Positions 1 through 13,960 of a stretch of DNA of 64,000 bases are shown one piece after another; position 1 is the stretch's first letter; every line of letters starts with the position of its first letter. The stretch is from NCBI GenBank assembly GCA_034401135.1, contig JAWZSP010000007.1, positions 1,302,001 to 1,366,000 on the forward strand, written 5' to 3'. The notes beneath the pieces were generated by a model. It did not search any database and was not told the origin of the DNA. It saw nothing but the letters and a program-made list of their open reading frames with translations. Made by a program: the position numbers and the translations under genes. This stretch comes from Volutella citrinella (taxonomy: Eukaryota > Ascomycota > Sordariomycetes > Hypocreales > Nectriaceae).

Positions 1-3000
1 ACCCATATTATCGAAATACTCTTGCTCTTTAGTCGCCGCCAGACGCCTTCCCAATTCTCACATCGACGTCAGACCACGGCACTGAGACCAAAACAACTAC
101 TCCAGAAGATCACGCCACCCTAGTCGTGTTTCTTTCCCATATTTCTCCTAATTCCATTTATATATTCTTATTTCTTCTTTTTGCCATCGCATTGTGGCAA
201 TGTCTTCGGTGTTCATCATACTTGTTGCAGCTGCTCCAGCGTGTAAGACTACCTCGGTTTTCGAGGGTTGCTGCTATTATAGTCACGGTTATCGCTAATT
301 GAAATGCAGTGGGGCCGGGAGAGACAACAATGACCGTGGGAATTCTTAGTTTAAAACTTATCAGCAGATATTCACTCAGCGATGGATGTGGATGGCATGA
401 GCGCGACTCTCAACCATGACTCCTCAATATCTGGACGCTAGCTTCTGAAAGCATCAAGTGATATAGTGATGATCCCTAAGACATTCAGAGTAATATTTTG
501 CTCAAGTTGCCCATTTATGGCCTATCATCGCCCCAGACACGTATACTGGCAAAGGGGGATCACGCTACATGTAGTGTTGGCTGAACCGTGCAGCGCTGAG
601 TTGCATCCCCAAGGTCAACGACGGCGTGGCAGATGAAGCAACTAAACTCAATCAACAAGTAGGGTGCCAGTAGCGAAAGCAAAATCCAACAAATTGGCTT
701 TCTGTTTGGTAGAAATTACTGGCCCTGCACCGTGCTAAAACAGCACAGCAAAGCAGTATTGTTGGAATCGCATGCCCCCTTGGAAGGAGAGTTGAGGCTA
801 TCAGTGCCACAGCAATGGCCTCCATGTCGGCTATATATGCATTTGACTAGCTTCACACACAACTTGAAGAGGAATTTTGTCTCGCTAATGCCTGATGAAG
901 CAGTCTAGAGGGCAAGTTCGCAGGATGACTACATGTAGTCTCAAAACGGCGAATTAAACAAAGCGGTCTTCAGCCTGTTGATTGAGCCGGCTCTCGGCAC
1001 TTGATCTTTGGAAAGATTTGTCCCGAAAGCTCATTCCATCCCTCATTCCTAAATTTTGACCCCATTGCAAGTCTCATGCTATTACATGACAGCCCGAGGA
1101 GCAAGATCCCGCTTCCTCAATATCACCCAGGATTGGACAACGTCTGACGTTGCTTCAATATTGCGCTCAACCAACTGCCCCAGAAGCACGTCGTTTGTCC
1201 TTGCTAATGTAAGTCGGCCTATAGTTACTCCATAAGCTCGTGAATTGCCTATTGGATGTTGATTCGTCTCTGAATGAGCTCCATGCTCATTTTGGCTCTG
1301 ACAAGCTGCTGTCATGCAGAACATGAATACATGTGCCCAGGATTGCGTTTCTTGGGAGTCTTTTCAGGGCTGATTGTTCCTCTGAGAACCGGCCCCACCA
1401 AACTCATCAATCTCAAGCGGCCATGACCCGATATCGTGCATTCAGGGACTAGCAGGAGCCAACATTATACTTTAGCTGAATCGTAGCGTTAGCCCATCTT
1501 ACCACCTCCTATTGACGGCTTCAGGCCCGCCAAGGCTGAGGTTCTTTAGTACAATCAGCTGGACAGAAACGATACTTACAAAACTCACAGAACTTGATCA
1601 GGAAACTTACCTTAAGCTCCATAGTTCGTTAGCTCCTAAGATTCAACGATGACAACCGCGTGAACGGCGAACTATTGAAACCTGCACGTGGTATGCCATC
1701 CCATCATTCTCAGACAACGGCCTTTCTAGATCGACTGTAGACTGGACTTACAGGTATTACTAGGATACGCGATTCTGTGCGTTTGGCTTGTTTGTCCGAA
1801 ACAATTTTTTTTCCATGAGAACATGTGTGCAAGCCTCTTGTCCATGGCATATGAATTTCACTCTGCGACACCAGTAACTCAACCTTCACAGCTAGCTCGA
1901 CAACCCGTCAACAAAATCATATTGAAGCATTTTGGCGCTACTTGATTCGCAATGAGTCGAACGTACCTCGGTTAGTCTATATTCTATCTCATTACACTAC
2001 TTAATCGCTCGATGATCTCAACTGTTAAGTCTGCCCTTTTTTCCTGCCACCCCTCAGCCCTTTTGCCATTGAATGTTATATTTGCATCCCACTACGTCAT
2101 GTTGACGGTATTTAGTTCTAGGCCATCAAAATGAGGCTATCAACTATTTGAAAGGAAACGCATACGGGCCCTGGCAATGCGCAACAGACGCTGTCTCCTG
2201 CACCACCAGTTCAGCTTACTCTATACTAGCCATATCGTATTCCTCACATTACCTCTTCTGCTCTAGCTTGTAACTTGCTGGGACCGGTCCTTGTTGTATT
2301 CTGCATGCCCCTCGCTAGTCACCATCATGCTCTAATCGACAAGCGACATAATATCAACGGTCCTCGTTCATTCAGCTCCACATATGGCCAAAGTCAAAGA
2401 TGTCAACAAAATCCTTCAACTGCCAGTATCAAGGGCTTTAATTCCGAATCAACTCGCATCACTTTGCTCCAAACTGACGACCAATTTCCAGGGCGTGCTG
2501 TGCATCAGCGTCATGCCAGATAAACTGGTTGGAGAACCCTTGGTTAACCCTTGTTGCAAGCATTTATTAGCTACAGGGCCGTGGAAGGCACTGCAGCAGC
2601 ACGAGTTGATTAAATTGTGAGATGACACGAGTTTCCCTGCTAGGTCATCTCTTTTTCCGCTCCACCTACTACGGCTGAATGTGTCTCTCTAGCCTCATCT
2701 GTTTGCGTATGGATCGTGATCCGTCCATTGTATATGTAAACAGGCGACGTTACGAGGCCGATGACTCCCTTAACTACCAGATAGCAACCACAGAAGTGAA
2801 GCTTCCAGGTGTCAAACACTCTCAACTACTACATTTAGTATCCTTCTCGAGGCATTGGATATGGGTGATTTGGGGCAACTTGAACACCCAACAGGGAAGC
2901 CACAGTAAAGGTCCTACAGAGACCAGGCACAACGGCGTCCTCTACTGCTTGCAAGCGCCAGCCTAAGCGCAATCCACGAGCAATTGACATGGGCGATAGG

Positions 3001-3153
3001 TGTTGCCCAGGGGCGCACCACACGTGCCATCTCTCCCCTGCGCGCGGGGGTGTAGGTCCCAGGCTCCCCGTGCCTGCCCCTTGTCGGCGCCAGAGGTTGT
3101 ACAAAATCGAGCGGACCGCGTTACCAGCATTTTTACGTCCAGGCGTACCTTTT

Positions 3154-3177
3154 ACTACCTTAGGTAGGAAGGTACCT
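3154..3177. promoter_or_regulatory. TACCTTAGGTA-type palindromic motif
   Basis: A cluster of ACCTTAGGTAGG and GGTACCT words forms a near-palindrome. Similar TACCTAGGTA words recur near 28509, 50605 and 57924 in this window, always between genes. The role is unknown. It is listed because it recurs, not because a binding protein is known. Confidence 0.3.
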
Positions 3178-4867
3178 CGCCTACTCCGACGAACCGTAGG
3201 AGGCAGGTGGCCACAGTGGAGGTCTTCCGCTCTGGTACCGATACTCTCCGATGCTTATTGCGGAACCGTACACCTTCCCTGGCAGTATGAGTCGGGCCCG
3301 CTCAGTTTTTCCGTCGGAGATTCTCTCGCGATCTTCAATCTCCTCCCCAACCGCCATGGGCTAGGGCCACTGCCTCGCACAAGCCTCTCTGCTGCCTCTG
3401 CGCTGCCTCCGCTCTAATTAGCGTTGTTTCTTCTTCAAGATTTGCAGAGGGGTCGCGTCGCGTGGATGGGGACTGGGTTGTCACGTCAAATCGTGCCCGT
3501 CGACCTAACCTCAAGCTCAAGCTCCCCTTCTCCACCAAACGAGAAGCGGCGGGCATCAACCCCATCACCACAGCCGACACGCAAGGCAGATAATACATTC
3601 TCAGCCACACTTACGATCGTTTCAGATCCTCTATTCGCTGCCCGGGAGGAATGCGGTCGAGCAGCTCTGACGATGCGATGTTGGGAAACCAGGTGAAGTG
3701 GGGGGGGGTTCGAGGCGGTGCTAATGAGCTGGGACTTTCAGCAAAAACCCGCACAAGAAATCAAGAATCCAGCCCACTGTGATCTCAGCCACTCCACTCA
3801 AGAGTGGCTGAATCGATGAAGCTCCTGCAATCTCACTTCAATGCGTTTCACGATCAACTGCGACACGATGCCCCAAGTTCACTGCGCATGCTGGCGCAGC
3901 CTGGAGGCCATAGCCACGGGCTTCACTACCGACTGGAAGTAGTCCCACCAAGTAGCCTACCTCGATCAGCAGCAAGAGACGGGTACCACGGCAGGCATTG
4001 CTTCCTCCAGCAGCCGCGGCGCCGTGTACGAATGCCGGGAACTGCACACATACCATCTACAGCACGCCTGTCCACTCTTACCGTATCGCCCAACCATGCA
4101 CAGCATCCCGCTTCAACGGCGGGCAGTGCCCCTTCAATGCTTTCACCTGCAAGCTATGACAACGGCGCCAGCGTCGTTACTTGGATCCATTGGCCCCCGA
4201 ATGGACGTTTTAACTCGAGTTGGCAACACCTCCGGCCTGAGTCACTCCTTCGACCCGAGAGACTGGTTATCGCATTTCACCTACATGACTGATACGAGCA
4301 CAGCCTGCATGGCCATGAAACTACCCTGTGTGGTGCAAAAGGTCGGGCGGTGGGACACTCGCTCGGATGTCAATGGATACAAGGCTGCTTTCGATGGGTC
4401 TCGGAAGTAGGGCAGCTTCCGTTGCCGCCCACGGCGGCGCGGGCCCCTGGAGCGAGCGTTACTGGCGATACCCCTCCCAGTACGGAGTCCTCTTCTGGCG
4501 AGGTGGACGGAGCTGCCGAGCCCAACTCTACCCTCCGCACTTCAAGAAGAGTCCGGCAGCCCATCACAGATCACCAGCCCAAACTTCCCCACGAACAAAC
4601 GCCAACACGCCTTTCATGCCGGGATCTGTCGTGCGTTGGGTGTTTGCATACTTGATAGGGCTCTAAAACACTGGAGAGAGAGTGCCTGCCTGCGAAGAGT
4701 GCTCGTCCTCGAAAGGCCTAAGAACGGCAGGAAGCCAGGACCAACCAAGCGAACCGCAACAAAAATGCCCCCGACACGGCCAGCCGCGAAGGGTGCGGGC
4801 CGCAGGTGCGTGCCTTAGCCACGTAGGGCTTAAACGCACACCCCTGATGGTCCTGCCAGACTGCCAA

Positions 4868-4897
4868 CGGCGTGATCCGGCGTGATCCGGCGTGATC
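4868..4897. repeat. three tandem copies of a 10-bp unit
   Basis: The unit CGGCGTGATC occurs three times head to tail with no mismatch (4868-4877, 4878-4887, 4888-4897). Each copy carries a CGG triplet, so the array is a direct CGG repeat with 10-bp spacing, the kind of half-site used by Zn2Cys6 proteins. No nearby gene start is evident, so a regulatory role is only a possibility. Confidence 0.6.
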
Positions 4898-5938
4898 TGC
4901 ATTTGGGGTCTAAGGGCCATAATCCCTGTCTGGTGCCAAGGGCGTCCGTCGAGTTGAACACTAATGACTATGGAGTAACTACTACAGCACAGTAGCTCGG
5001 ACTTCCATCGGGCCCCATCAGACTTGTCTTGCAACAACCATGTACAACTAATCCCGGTTCAAGGTGCATGAGTGTCGCGACGCATTCAAATTACCCTGAG
5101 CGCAATTTTCCAGACTGTCGGGACCGCAGACTTTTACCATCCAAACGCGAGCAGGCATGAGGTGTGTCGCTCGTTGCCCCTCGCCCAATTCCGGGTGGAC
5201 GCCCGCCCTCCCCTTTTTCGGCCCTGCTGCTTTCTGTGCGCTTTTTGCGTGGTTTCGTCTGGGGACCATTATTGGCCCCGAACTTGCACCAAACGGCGTG
5301 CACTAATCTGTAGATATTTGATCCGAGCGAGCCAAGTTCTCGAGACCCAAGGCATCCCAGGCGCGTTCTAAACCGATTTAATCAAGTTTTCAAAGTGTCC
5401 CTTGGCACTATGGAAGAACGGCGGGGTGAGGCCGAGTAGGGTCCGCTACCCAGCCGGGGTGGGATTTGGCCATGAGGCCGCATATTCGGCCTGGCTGTGT
5501 GTCGGAGGTGCATGACCCAACACGACCTCATAACCACTTCTACCGAAGCCAAAAGGCGGCAATGTGGCCGACCATGGGGACAGTCGGGGAAGCGCTCGAC
5601 CCTGCTGCCTACGTTAGATGGAGGCCGTCGTCAATCTTGCTACCTCGTCGTCCCGCCTGCGCAATCTGGTTCACAGCGAGTGCCAGCGCGCAAAGGATGC
5701 GTTCAAGCGTTGCCGCAATCTGCGGTCAACATTGATATGCCATCTCATTGGGTATAGTGAAAAGCTGCTATATGTGCGGTACCCAGCAGCCATCTATATA
5801 AAAACATGATGCGATAAAGAAAGGAGCGTGGGCTCTTCTTCGGGGCTCAGGAAGAAGTTCTATATGGTAACAACCGACAATGACCTCTCATCCAGCCAAG
5901 GAACCAAATCAACCGTTTACGCCGCGAAACCCAATGCC

Positions 5939-7687
5939 TCAAGACCTTTTGCGTTGGCCGTACACCGCCTGTGATCCAGGGCTCATTCGCAACATCTGCT
6001 CGCACGCCTGGCGGGCGATCCGATCATCTCGCTGGGACATCACACCCGGCTCCATCTTCACCTGGTGGCTGCTCCACATTTGAATGTCCATCATCTCGCC
6101 CGGGTTTGTCGGATCCTCCTCCAGCTTATAGTCGGTTCGGCCGAAAACCTGGTTAATGACCTCCTCCTCGTGGCAACCATGACCAACACCCAGCAGGTCG
6201 GAGCTCAGATCATGGTCCATGTCTCGAAGACCACCGCGCTTCTTCACCGTCGTGGATTTGCGGCGTCGACGAACGTAGAGGTCCGGGTGGGCTTCCATGT
6301 ACAGCCCCTCCTCGAGCTTTAGATCGTTGACGAGCTTGATCTCGACATCGCTCGGGTTGAGTTGCATGTTGCGGGAACCGCCAAGCTCGAAGAACTTGTC
6401 CCTGATCATTTGGTAACGCTTGCTCTCAATCTGTTGCCATGCCTCGCGTAAAAGCTCCTCCTAGAAGACAGCAACTGTTAGTCAATGGTCCCGTCGGCAG
6501 GTTGAGCAACGCGGAGGGGCGAAACTTACATCCCGGGCATACCACTGGATGTACTTGGCACGGCCTCGCTTGAACTTCATCTGGAGCATCTCCTTGCCGG
6601 GGCACTTCCCAAACTTGTTCTTGAAGTCGTTCTGGATGCTCTCCCACATGTCCTGCCCCTTTTGGTGGCGGTGTTTCCAGCGGGATTCAAAAATGCAGCG
6701 CTCTTCTTCCGGGCAGTTGGACTTCAGTTCCGGGGGAACCTCCTCCCCCAGGTGATTCTTGTACTCGTCAAACTGCTGTGTGGGTTGGGCAGCCTTGCTC
6801 TGGGTTCCCTTTGTGGACTTGGATGTGCGCTTCTTGACCCGGCCAGTAGCCGTGGTAGTCAGGGCCCGCCTTCGAGGAGAGCTTGACGCGGAAATCGGTG
6901 CCTCTGGCAGGCCGTGGATGTCGTCTTCGGCAGAAGCCCTGCGAGGGTGTCGAAAGTGAGAAGGGTGAGGCTCGTTGAGGATGGGAGCGTTTGGCGGCAT
7001 GTCCCGTGGGTGGAGGGACATCTGCATAGTCGGTTGCTGCCCAACCTGTCCAACCTGTCCAACATTGAGATAGTAGGGATGGCTCAAGGGCTGTTGTTCA
7101 GCGCCCTCAGAGACCCCGAACGCGCCCATGTAATTGTGTTCGGGAGGCACAGGCGATCGGCGTTCGTCCCCCATGTAGGGGGATCCGAGGTAGCCAGGAG
7201 CCACCTGGGCTTGATGTGTCATGGGGGAGCTTGATTGACTTGACGGGCCGCCGTTCATGTCGAATTGCGTCGTCCACTGCTGGTGGTACATCTCGGTACT
7301 GCCTGGCGGGCTAGGTTGCTGCGCGGGGGTTGTGGGTTGCTGCGCGTACTGGCCCAACTTGGCGATCTGGTGAAGGGGAGGAGAACCAATTCCAGAGCTG
7401 GGGGTGAGCACCAGATTTGAGTCACACTGGCCAGGAAGGCCGAAGGAAGAGTTGGGTACCTGTTGCTGGGCGGTGAGTTTGGTGCTGCACTGGCCGGCGG
7501 CCCACGATGGCATCTCGAGCGCGCCCAGACGGGGTAGAGGACTCACTGTTGCGTATGCAGCCAAATCCGGGTATGCAGAAGCCGCAGAAGCCGCGGCACT
7601 TGTTGGGATGCCGCTATGCAGGTTGGTGGTTGCTGAGAGGTCGTCCGAATCGGTAAGACCTGCGGGAAAGTATTGCTGCTCAACCAT
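5939..7687 (-). CDS. Myb/SANT-like transcriptional regulator
   Basis: Two exons, 6530-7687 and 5939-6460, are joined across a 69-nt intron (donor GTAAGT, acceptor CTAG) and encode 559 residues. The first ATG in frame is at 7687; the open frame extends upstream only through a GTG. The N-terminal 270 residues are low-complexity, rich in Ser, Pro, Gln and Gly. Next comes a basic patch (RVKKRTSK) that looks like a nuclear localisation signal. A conserved-looking helical region with spaced tryptophans (WKHRHQKGQDMW ... YIQWYARDEELL) runs across the splice junction and resembles a Myb/SANT-type DNA-binding fold. A second basic run (RRRRKS) follows. I infer a nuclear DNA-binding regulator and cannot name an ortholog. 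It is the only gene in the first 17.8 kb, and such isolation is common for developmental regulators in filamentous fungi. The exon model is firm; the exact family is not. Confidence 0.75.
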
Positions 7688-10600
7688 GGTCGTGTGGGAG
7701 GGGAGGGTCGCGGTCAGTGACGAGAACCCCACGCCTTTTCCGGACGAGGTATGCTTGACAACAGAGGGTCTCTGTTGCTGACGGTGTACAATGTGCGCGC
7801 GAAGGCGGATTGCGGAAGAAGGAGGCCTTGGTGACTGTGACTGATGGAGGTTTGGGTCTTGGTCTGTCCCATTTATGATGGAGGGGACGAAGGCTCAAAT
7901 GATTAATAAGGAGGGCGAGCGAGGCAAATCGAGAAAGGCCCTTGGGGAGTGATTCTGCCTATCGTGGTGATGCGACCCGGTTTGGAGGCCAAGTCAATGG
8001 TGAGTGGAAGCAGGTCGAGTTGGGAGCCTTGCGGGGATGCAGATGGCCAGACCTTTGTATAAAATGTCGATTGGGAGATCCAGAAGACTGTGGAGTACCA
8101 GAAGACCCAGGATATGGACGTTGCAGGAAGTCAACAGTACATTGACTTGGAGAAGAGTCGCAATGCTTGGACCAGGCCAGCGATGAGAGCAGACCCCTGT
8201 CGACTGGTTGGGCCAGGGAATTGATTGTGTGGGCTGTGGGCGGGGAGAGGCCAAGGGGTGCAAGGGAGGAGGATTGAGCCCCAAGGCCAAGGCACAGGCA
8301 CGCCACAGAAGGAAGAGGCGAGGCAACTAGGGAAGGGAAGACCGCTGAACTTGTCGTGCATACACTGAGATAGTCGCCCGGAGTTTGAGGTGGACGCTCA
8401 GATGGGCTGGAGGGAGGGCCACAGGGAGCCGGGGGGGGGAGGGGTGTGCCAGATGGAGCAGTGGGGATGGACTGGGATGTTAGGGGGGCGCGGCTTTCAA
8501 GGTGGGCGTGGCAGATGAGGCCGGGGCGGGCGTGGGCATCAGCCCAGGGTGTGCGAAAGCCAGAAAGCAGCATTCAGCAATATGGAACCGGAGCGACGAG
8601 ATGGAAAGAGCACGACTGCAGCAGGGAAGAGGGCAATACTCCACGCCATATCGCGATGCTCGTTACAAGAAAGCCCTGAGAGGGAAACAGCCGAGCCTCA
8701 CAGCTCCACCCCGCCGAGCAACAGGGCTGGGGGGGTTAAGGACAGGGCAGCTATAGGGGCGACTATCTTGGCCAGCATCCCCGGATACTAAGGTAAGTGG
8801 GACAAGAGCATTCGAGAGCCTCCTCTCTTCTGCTCGCTATTGTTGAATTCGGCCATTCTAACGGCAAAGCGGGAGGATTGCATATTCATCACTGCCGCCT
8901 GTGGACGGGCCCAAGACGCCAAAGCTGCTAGCGGACGCCCCAAGTCGCCACGATCTCGAGAATTATATGGGGGACCAGCGGCGTGCTGAAATCGAGGCTT
9001 GTTCGGCCAGTCGCCGGAGGGACGAGACTACTTGGCAATTAACCAACTGGGCAGTGGGAACAGTGGTAGTGGCAAGGCAGTGGAACCCGAGCCCAAGCAG
9101 CAATGGCGCAAGAGACAATCCCCCCAAGCAGCAACAGCGGTGGCCACAGAGTCTTCCTTTGGTATACAATTCAGAATACACAGTCCAGCGAGCAACACGG
9201 TAAGGGTGCCTCACGGAGATGAGCCCAGCAGGGCACAGTAGACAGGACCAGACTGGCCACTGGTTCGGAAAGCTGGAGCCCACCAAGCTGTCTGTCTGTT
9301 CAAGTCGGCATGGGAGTATGTATAGCAGGGTCCTGCCATGGGGAACGCGACGGGGTGGGGACAAGGCCAGGGTGCGCTCGAACAGAAGAAGGGGGGAGAC
9401 CATACTAACTAGACTATCCAGTCAGGCGGCCAGGCGAAGTGGAAAGGAAGCGCAGACGATGAATGCCCCCATTGGCATCCAAAGCTGGATTGCGACCTAT
9501 GATGGTGCTACGCAGTAAGTTAGTTTGTTTTCCCCATTACTAACGGGTGAATTCAGCTGAGCTTCTGCCGTCGCCAGATGCCCCCACCCCCCTTCTCCTC
9601 CTCCACAGCACAAGTGTACACTGGACAGCAGGCACGCCGTCGGGCTTTTGGGCGGGCCGCTGGCGTCTATCGATCTCACGATCGGCGCAAATCGGTGCGC
9701 CAGTGACGTCCCGGACCGTGCTTGGATCACACTGGAGGTAGGCATAGGCAGTCGTGCGGCCAAGAAGACAATGATGAGCAAGACGCCATCATCTTGAGCA
9801 GTGGCAAGGGTTGGTACGCTTTCCTAGTGAAGCACTCTTTTGCATCGGAGGCGATGCCGAGGACTAGGACGGGCCCCCCGTGGGTGAGCCAGTGTAGCAG
9901 AATGCACAGCCTTTCCCCACGACCAGACATACACGCAGCTGGCAGGCTTGTGTGGTATGGCATGATGCCACAGCCTGTTTGGTACGAGACACCCACCAGA
10001 CACACAACAACACAATGTGCTGTGTCGTAGGGCATATCTCGCAGTAGCAACGAGAAGCCGCCGAAACGCGAATGCTGGCGGCGTGACTCCATCTCTTTGG
10101 GGAGAGGGGGGGGTGGTTCCGCGCGACTCCCTCCCCACCCGTCGCCTGGCCGCGGGTCCGCTTTCATGCCAGCTCTGGAGACGACGGGTGGACATTTCCT
10201 ATTCAACAAGGTCCATGCGACATGGCCTGGCTTGTCTTTTACCTGACTTGATCTCCTAGCGGGGTAGTGAGGCGAGTAGCACTCCCGACATATCGTACAG
10301 CACGCACACATAACAGCACGCGCACACAAATAGACGGGGCTGCAGAAATTCGAAACGGAAGACGTCGCCCAACATTGGCTCGGCTACGGCGTGTAGCTGC
10401 CAAGTTCTGTCGATTTGGCCTGTTGCAACAAGGCGTGCCAAAAGAGGTCTGCCGCCGGCGAGACCTATCAAGTTCCTGCGCGCTCTCCTTCTGCCTTACA
10501 CCCCCCTCCTCCCCCCCTCGAACCAACAGAGAAGAGCAGAATGGCTTGCCGCGCGCGCGCACAGATCCAAGCATCCAAGCCAAGGTCTGCAGTGAATATA

Positions 10601-13600
10601 CTACATACTAGTAGTATGTGCGCAGTACACTTGTGTAGCACTCTCACAAGAGCGGCCGCGCAACCCACGGCCCCAAGTGGACACCTCTTTCTCATTACCT
10701 CGTCTTGCGGGGGGCCAGGTCAAGGGAGCAAGATCCCGCGCAAGGGGCAATCCATTCGTCTTCTTGGACAGTACCACACGGCAGTCCCAGAAGGCCATTG
10801 GCAGTACAATGTGTATTAGGCATGGCTAGCAAAGTGGACGGAGAAAGAAAAGAAAGAGGCAGGAAGCAAAGCCAACGGCAGGGAGGGACACCACCACTCG
10901 AATACGCGCGGGCGAATGGGCTCACACACACCCCACCAAGGGACAACGCACGCGCCGTGGACAGCCCACGATGGCGCGCGATGGGGCAAGGTAGGGGGGA
11001 GTCGGGCGGCACGCGCGAGGTATGCAGAAAAGCAGGTTCGACACTGTCGCTCTTTGAGCCAGGAGAGAAGAGACTCAAAGACCTGAAGACTCGAGGCGCG
11101 AACAGCGAGCAGCCAGACCCTACGTATCTCATCCTGGGATGAAAGAAATGGGGTTCCCCGTCGCCGGCCACTCATCGCGCAGTTCTGATCCTAGCGGCCC
11201 CGCCGCTAAAATAGCGTACCAGATTGTCGGGACACGCTAAAAGGGGCGTGAGCTACCCTTCACGGATAAGCGCAGTGCCATGCTGGAGCCGTGCTAGCGT
11301 GTGGTTGGCCAGCTTGTACACGCCTGTCTTGCTAGTGGCCAATGGGCACACACTCCGGCACAGGGCACTAGGCCCCCCCAGGCAGTATGCTGCGCGCCTG
11401 AGGGCGGAAAGAGCGCTGCCATTGGTCTTGGCCGGGGCAGCAAGCGAACATCCACCAGGGGGGGGGGAAGGGACCTGCCACACGCCCCTCCTCAGGCACC
11501 TTCTTGCTCCACTCAAGAGGTCCGTTCCGTGACTCCGCGCCACCCCCCCTCCCCCAAACTGCTGCTTTCCTTCTCTTCCCTGACCTTCTGCTGATGGAAT
11601 TGAAGCACCGGACATACGAAGGCGTTTGGCTTTTAGAGCCTACTGGGTCTTCTGCTGCTCCGGTCTCCTGTCTGGGGGGTTTAGTGCGTGCTCGGGGCAG
11701 GAGCGACGCATTCAGTAACTCGCTCGTGGTCCGGTCCGCAATTCGAGTCAAGAAGAACCCACCCGACACGGGTTCCTTACTTTTCCACGTTTATTCTGAC
11801 CGCCCGTCTGACGCTGACCTCAAGCAGACAGAGGCTCAATGCATTTTCCTATGCGCAGCCCTACCGCTGGCGTCCACATGGACCGAATCATCGAGCATGT
11901 GGGTTCAGCGGCCGGCTCGTTTCAGCAATCTGACAAGCATCGCATCACTACGGATACAGCTCAAGCCCATCGCAGGGCACGGAAATCCGAGCTTCGAAGC
12001 GATGTGGTTGCACCCTTCCCATTCATTCCATCTACCTGTCCTTTCTCCATAGCCTCGCATCATCTGAGATTGCGTGCAAAGTTTGTCATCACAGCCCGCC
12101 CAGGCTCTGCGGCCAGCCATAGCCCACCCCCTCCCCTCGACTCCGGGGCTTTTTTTTGTTTCTAGTCGCTGGTGAAGCCCTAGACAGGGTCCGGAGCTTT
12201 TCTGGCTACTCAGGTCATCGGCGGCCCTGGCTGGCGTATGGACCAGCCTAATGAGCGCTGTGCACCGATGACGTTGGACCCGAAGCTAGCCAGCTCAACC
12301 GATGGGACTAGCCACTCAGCCCGATCTGGGCAGTGAGTGAAAGGTTCTTGTTCCTGCAGAATCCTCCCGAGCTCTCGCTGGCAAAGCAAGGCACTTCTCG
12401 TGCGCTGTGCCACGCCGTCGACGGAAAACCACTACTTCACGGTGCTGGGCGGGGAGGAGCAGCGAAACATGAAACAAGCTGCGCCTCAGATGGGGGCCCC
12501 AACCTCGACCTCGTAAGGCTGTGTGTGTCTGGTTCGGAGCACTGCCGGTTATTTGGGCCCAGTGCCAGCGTCATCGTGCTGCTAATCGCTGTCTGCCCAC
12601 CCGTTGGGTTTCTTGCTGCCAGCTTGGCCATCGGCGACAGGGCCATCGACGTCTCTGCATCATCACATCGTTCGCCCACCCGTCCGCCCCGCTGCTCTGC
12701 CGCCCTGCCAGCCAGTCCCGCGCACGTTCAGTCATGCTGGCCGGCTCTGGGGGACGGCAACTCAGCCACCAAGAACCCAAGAACCAACCCGAGCGCCGCG
12801 GCGGGTCGGTGCAGAATTTCAGCTTTTTCGTTCAGACTATCTCTGTGCCGTGCATTGGCCTGATTGGGCGCCCGTTGGGGTGGGTGTTGACCCAATTGAT
12901 GCCGACCCTGGTCTCGAGGCTGGACCCTGTTATTCACTGACAATGCGCTTGACGCTCGTCGCTGGAGCTCGAGCATGCCGAGGCGGCGACTCGTCCGTCC
13001 GTTGTCTTCTTCGTCTAAGCCCAAGGAGATGCATGCCTGCGAGCCGCAGTCACTAGCCCAGGTGCCGTCTCTTGGTCTCTGCCCGTGCAATCTAGTGTCG
13101 TTGTGGCGTGTTTCCTAGTCACAGGGCCGCAATCTGAGAGTTCGCTGTTTCGTCCTCGTCCCTAGCTAGCCTCTCTCACAGTTCATTTAGCCGCCCGCCC
13201 TCCAGATCGTCACCCCGGAGCGGCCGGCCGCTTACCACGCTTACCACGGCGTTCGTCACCAACACGCGGCCAACGTCCACCCAATTCTGACCAACCTCAA
13301 CCCAGCCGGCCCACCCCTTATCCTCATCTGGAAGGCCATCCCGCTGCTCTAAACGCGGCGCTGCTGCAGAGTAAACGCGGGCATAGGAGCATGGGTCTTG
13401 ACGTCTCAGCTTGCAGTGCCGTGCTCGTATATGCCCCCCATCACCTCCATTCGAGGTGCGTGTGCATGCTCATCCTCATCCTTTTCATGCAACCTGGGCG
13501 CTACCAAACTCTCGGGACGGTCCTGCGCCTTCTGTTGGCTGGAATAGATTCCGCCGTGTACTCTGTCACTCGTATGTTGCCGGCATCAACCATCTCAGCT

Positions 13601-13896
13601 CTCCAGCCCGACTCCGCCACAGCATTTCCGGGCCCATGGGATGGTCTGGTGCGCGGCCTGACCCCCTCTCGGGCCACGCTTCTCTCGCCTCGTGCAGTAG
13701 GTACGGCGGGTCTGCGGTCATTTGAAAATCAGCATCCCATATTGCTGCATAAACTAGTCGTCTTGCTTGATGCCCTTTTTGCGCCCGCCCGCGCCCGACC
13801 ATTGGCAAGGCGGCATATCAGGGTTCAATGGCACACCAGCTGAGACAGGCCTGGATGACAGACAGAAGCTGGCCAAGAATATCCTGGCTCGCTGGC

Positions 13897-13960
<64 letters not shown>

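Larger units (their letters stand above)
1..5938. other. gene-free stretch downstream of the Myb-like regulator
   Basis: I see no convincing gene on either strand. Open frames are short (at most about 160 codons), overlap each other in several frames and show no recognisable domain. By eye the first 3 kb is richer in A and T than the rest of the window, and the DNA becomes GC-rich after about 3 kb. It contains a TACCT-type palindromic motif near 3154-3177 and a 10-bp triple repeat at 4868-4897, listed separately. It could hold degraded mobile DNA or non-coding transcripts, but nothing in the sequence proves either. Confidence 0.5.

Noticed and set aside
3804..4666. overlapping 100-160-codon frames in three plus-strand frames
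   Set aside because: None has a domain, signal peptide or convincing splice partners, and codon content differs from frame to frame without one standing out.
7959..8573. 204-codon minus-strand frame upstream of the Myb-like gene
   Set aside because: It is low-complexity Pro/Ser sequence with no conserved region. It is more likely part of the leader or promoter than a gene.
13896..13960. possible CRISPR-like array
   Set aside because: The units are contiguous 4-bp repeats with no spacers, in a eukaryotic nuclear genome.
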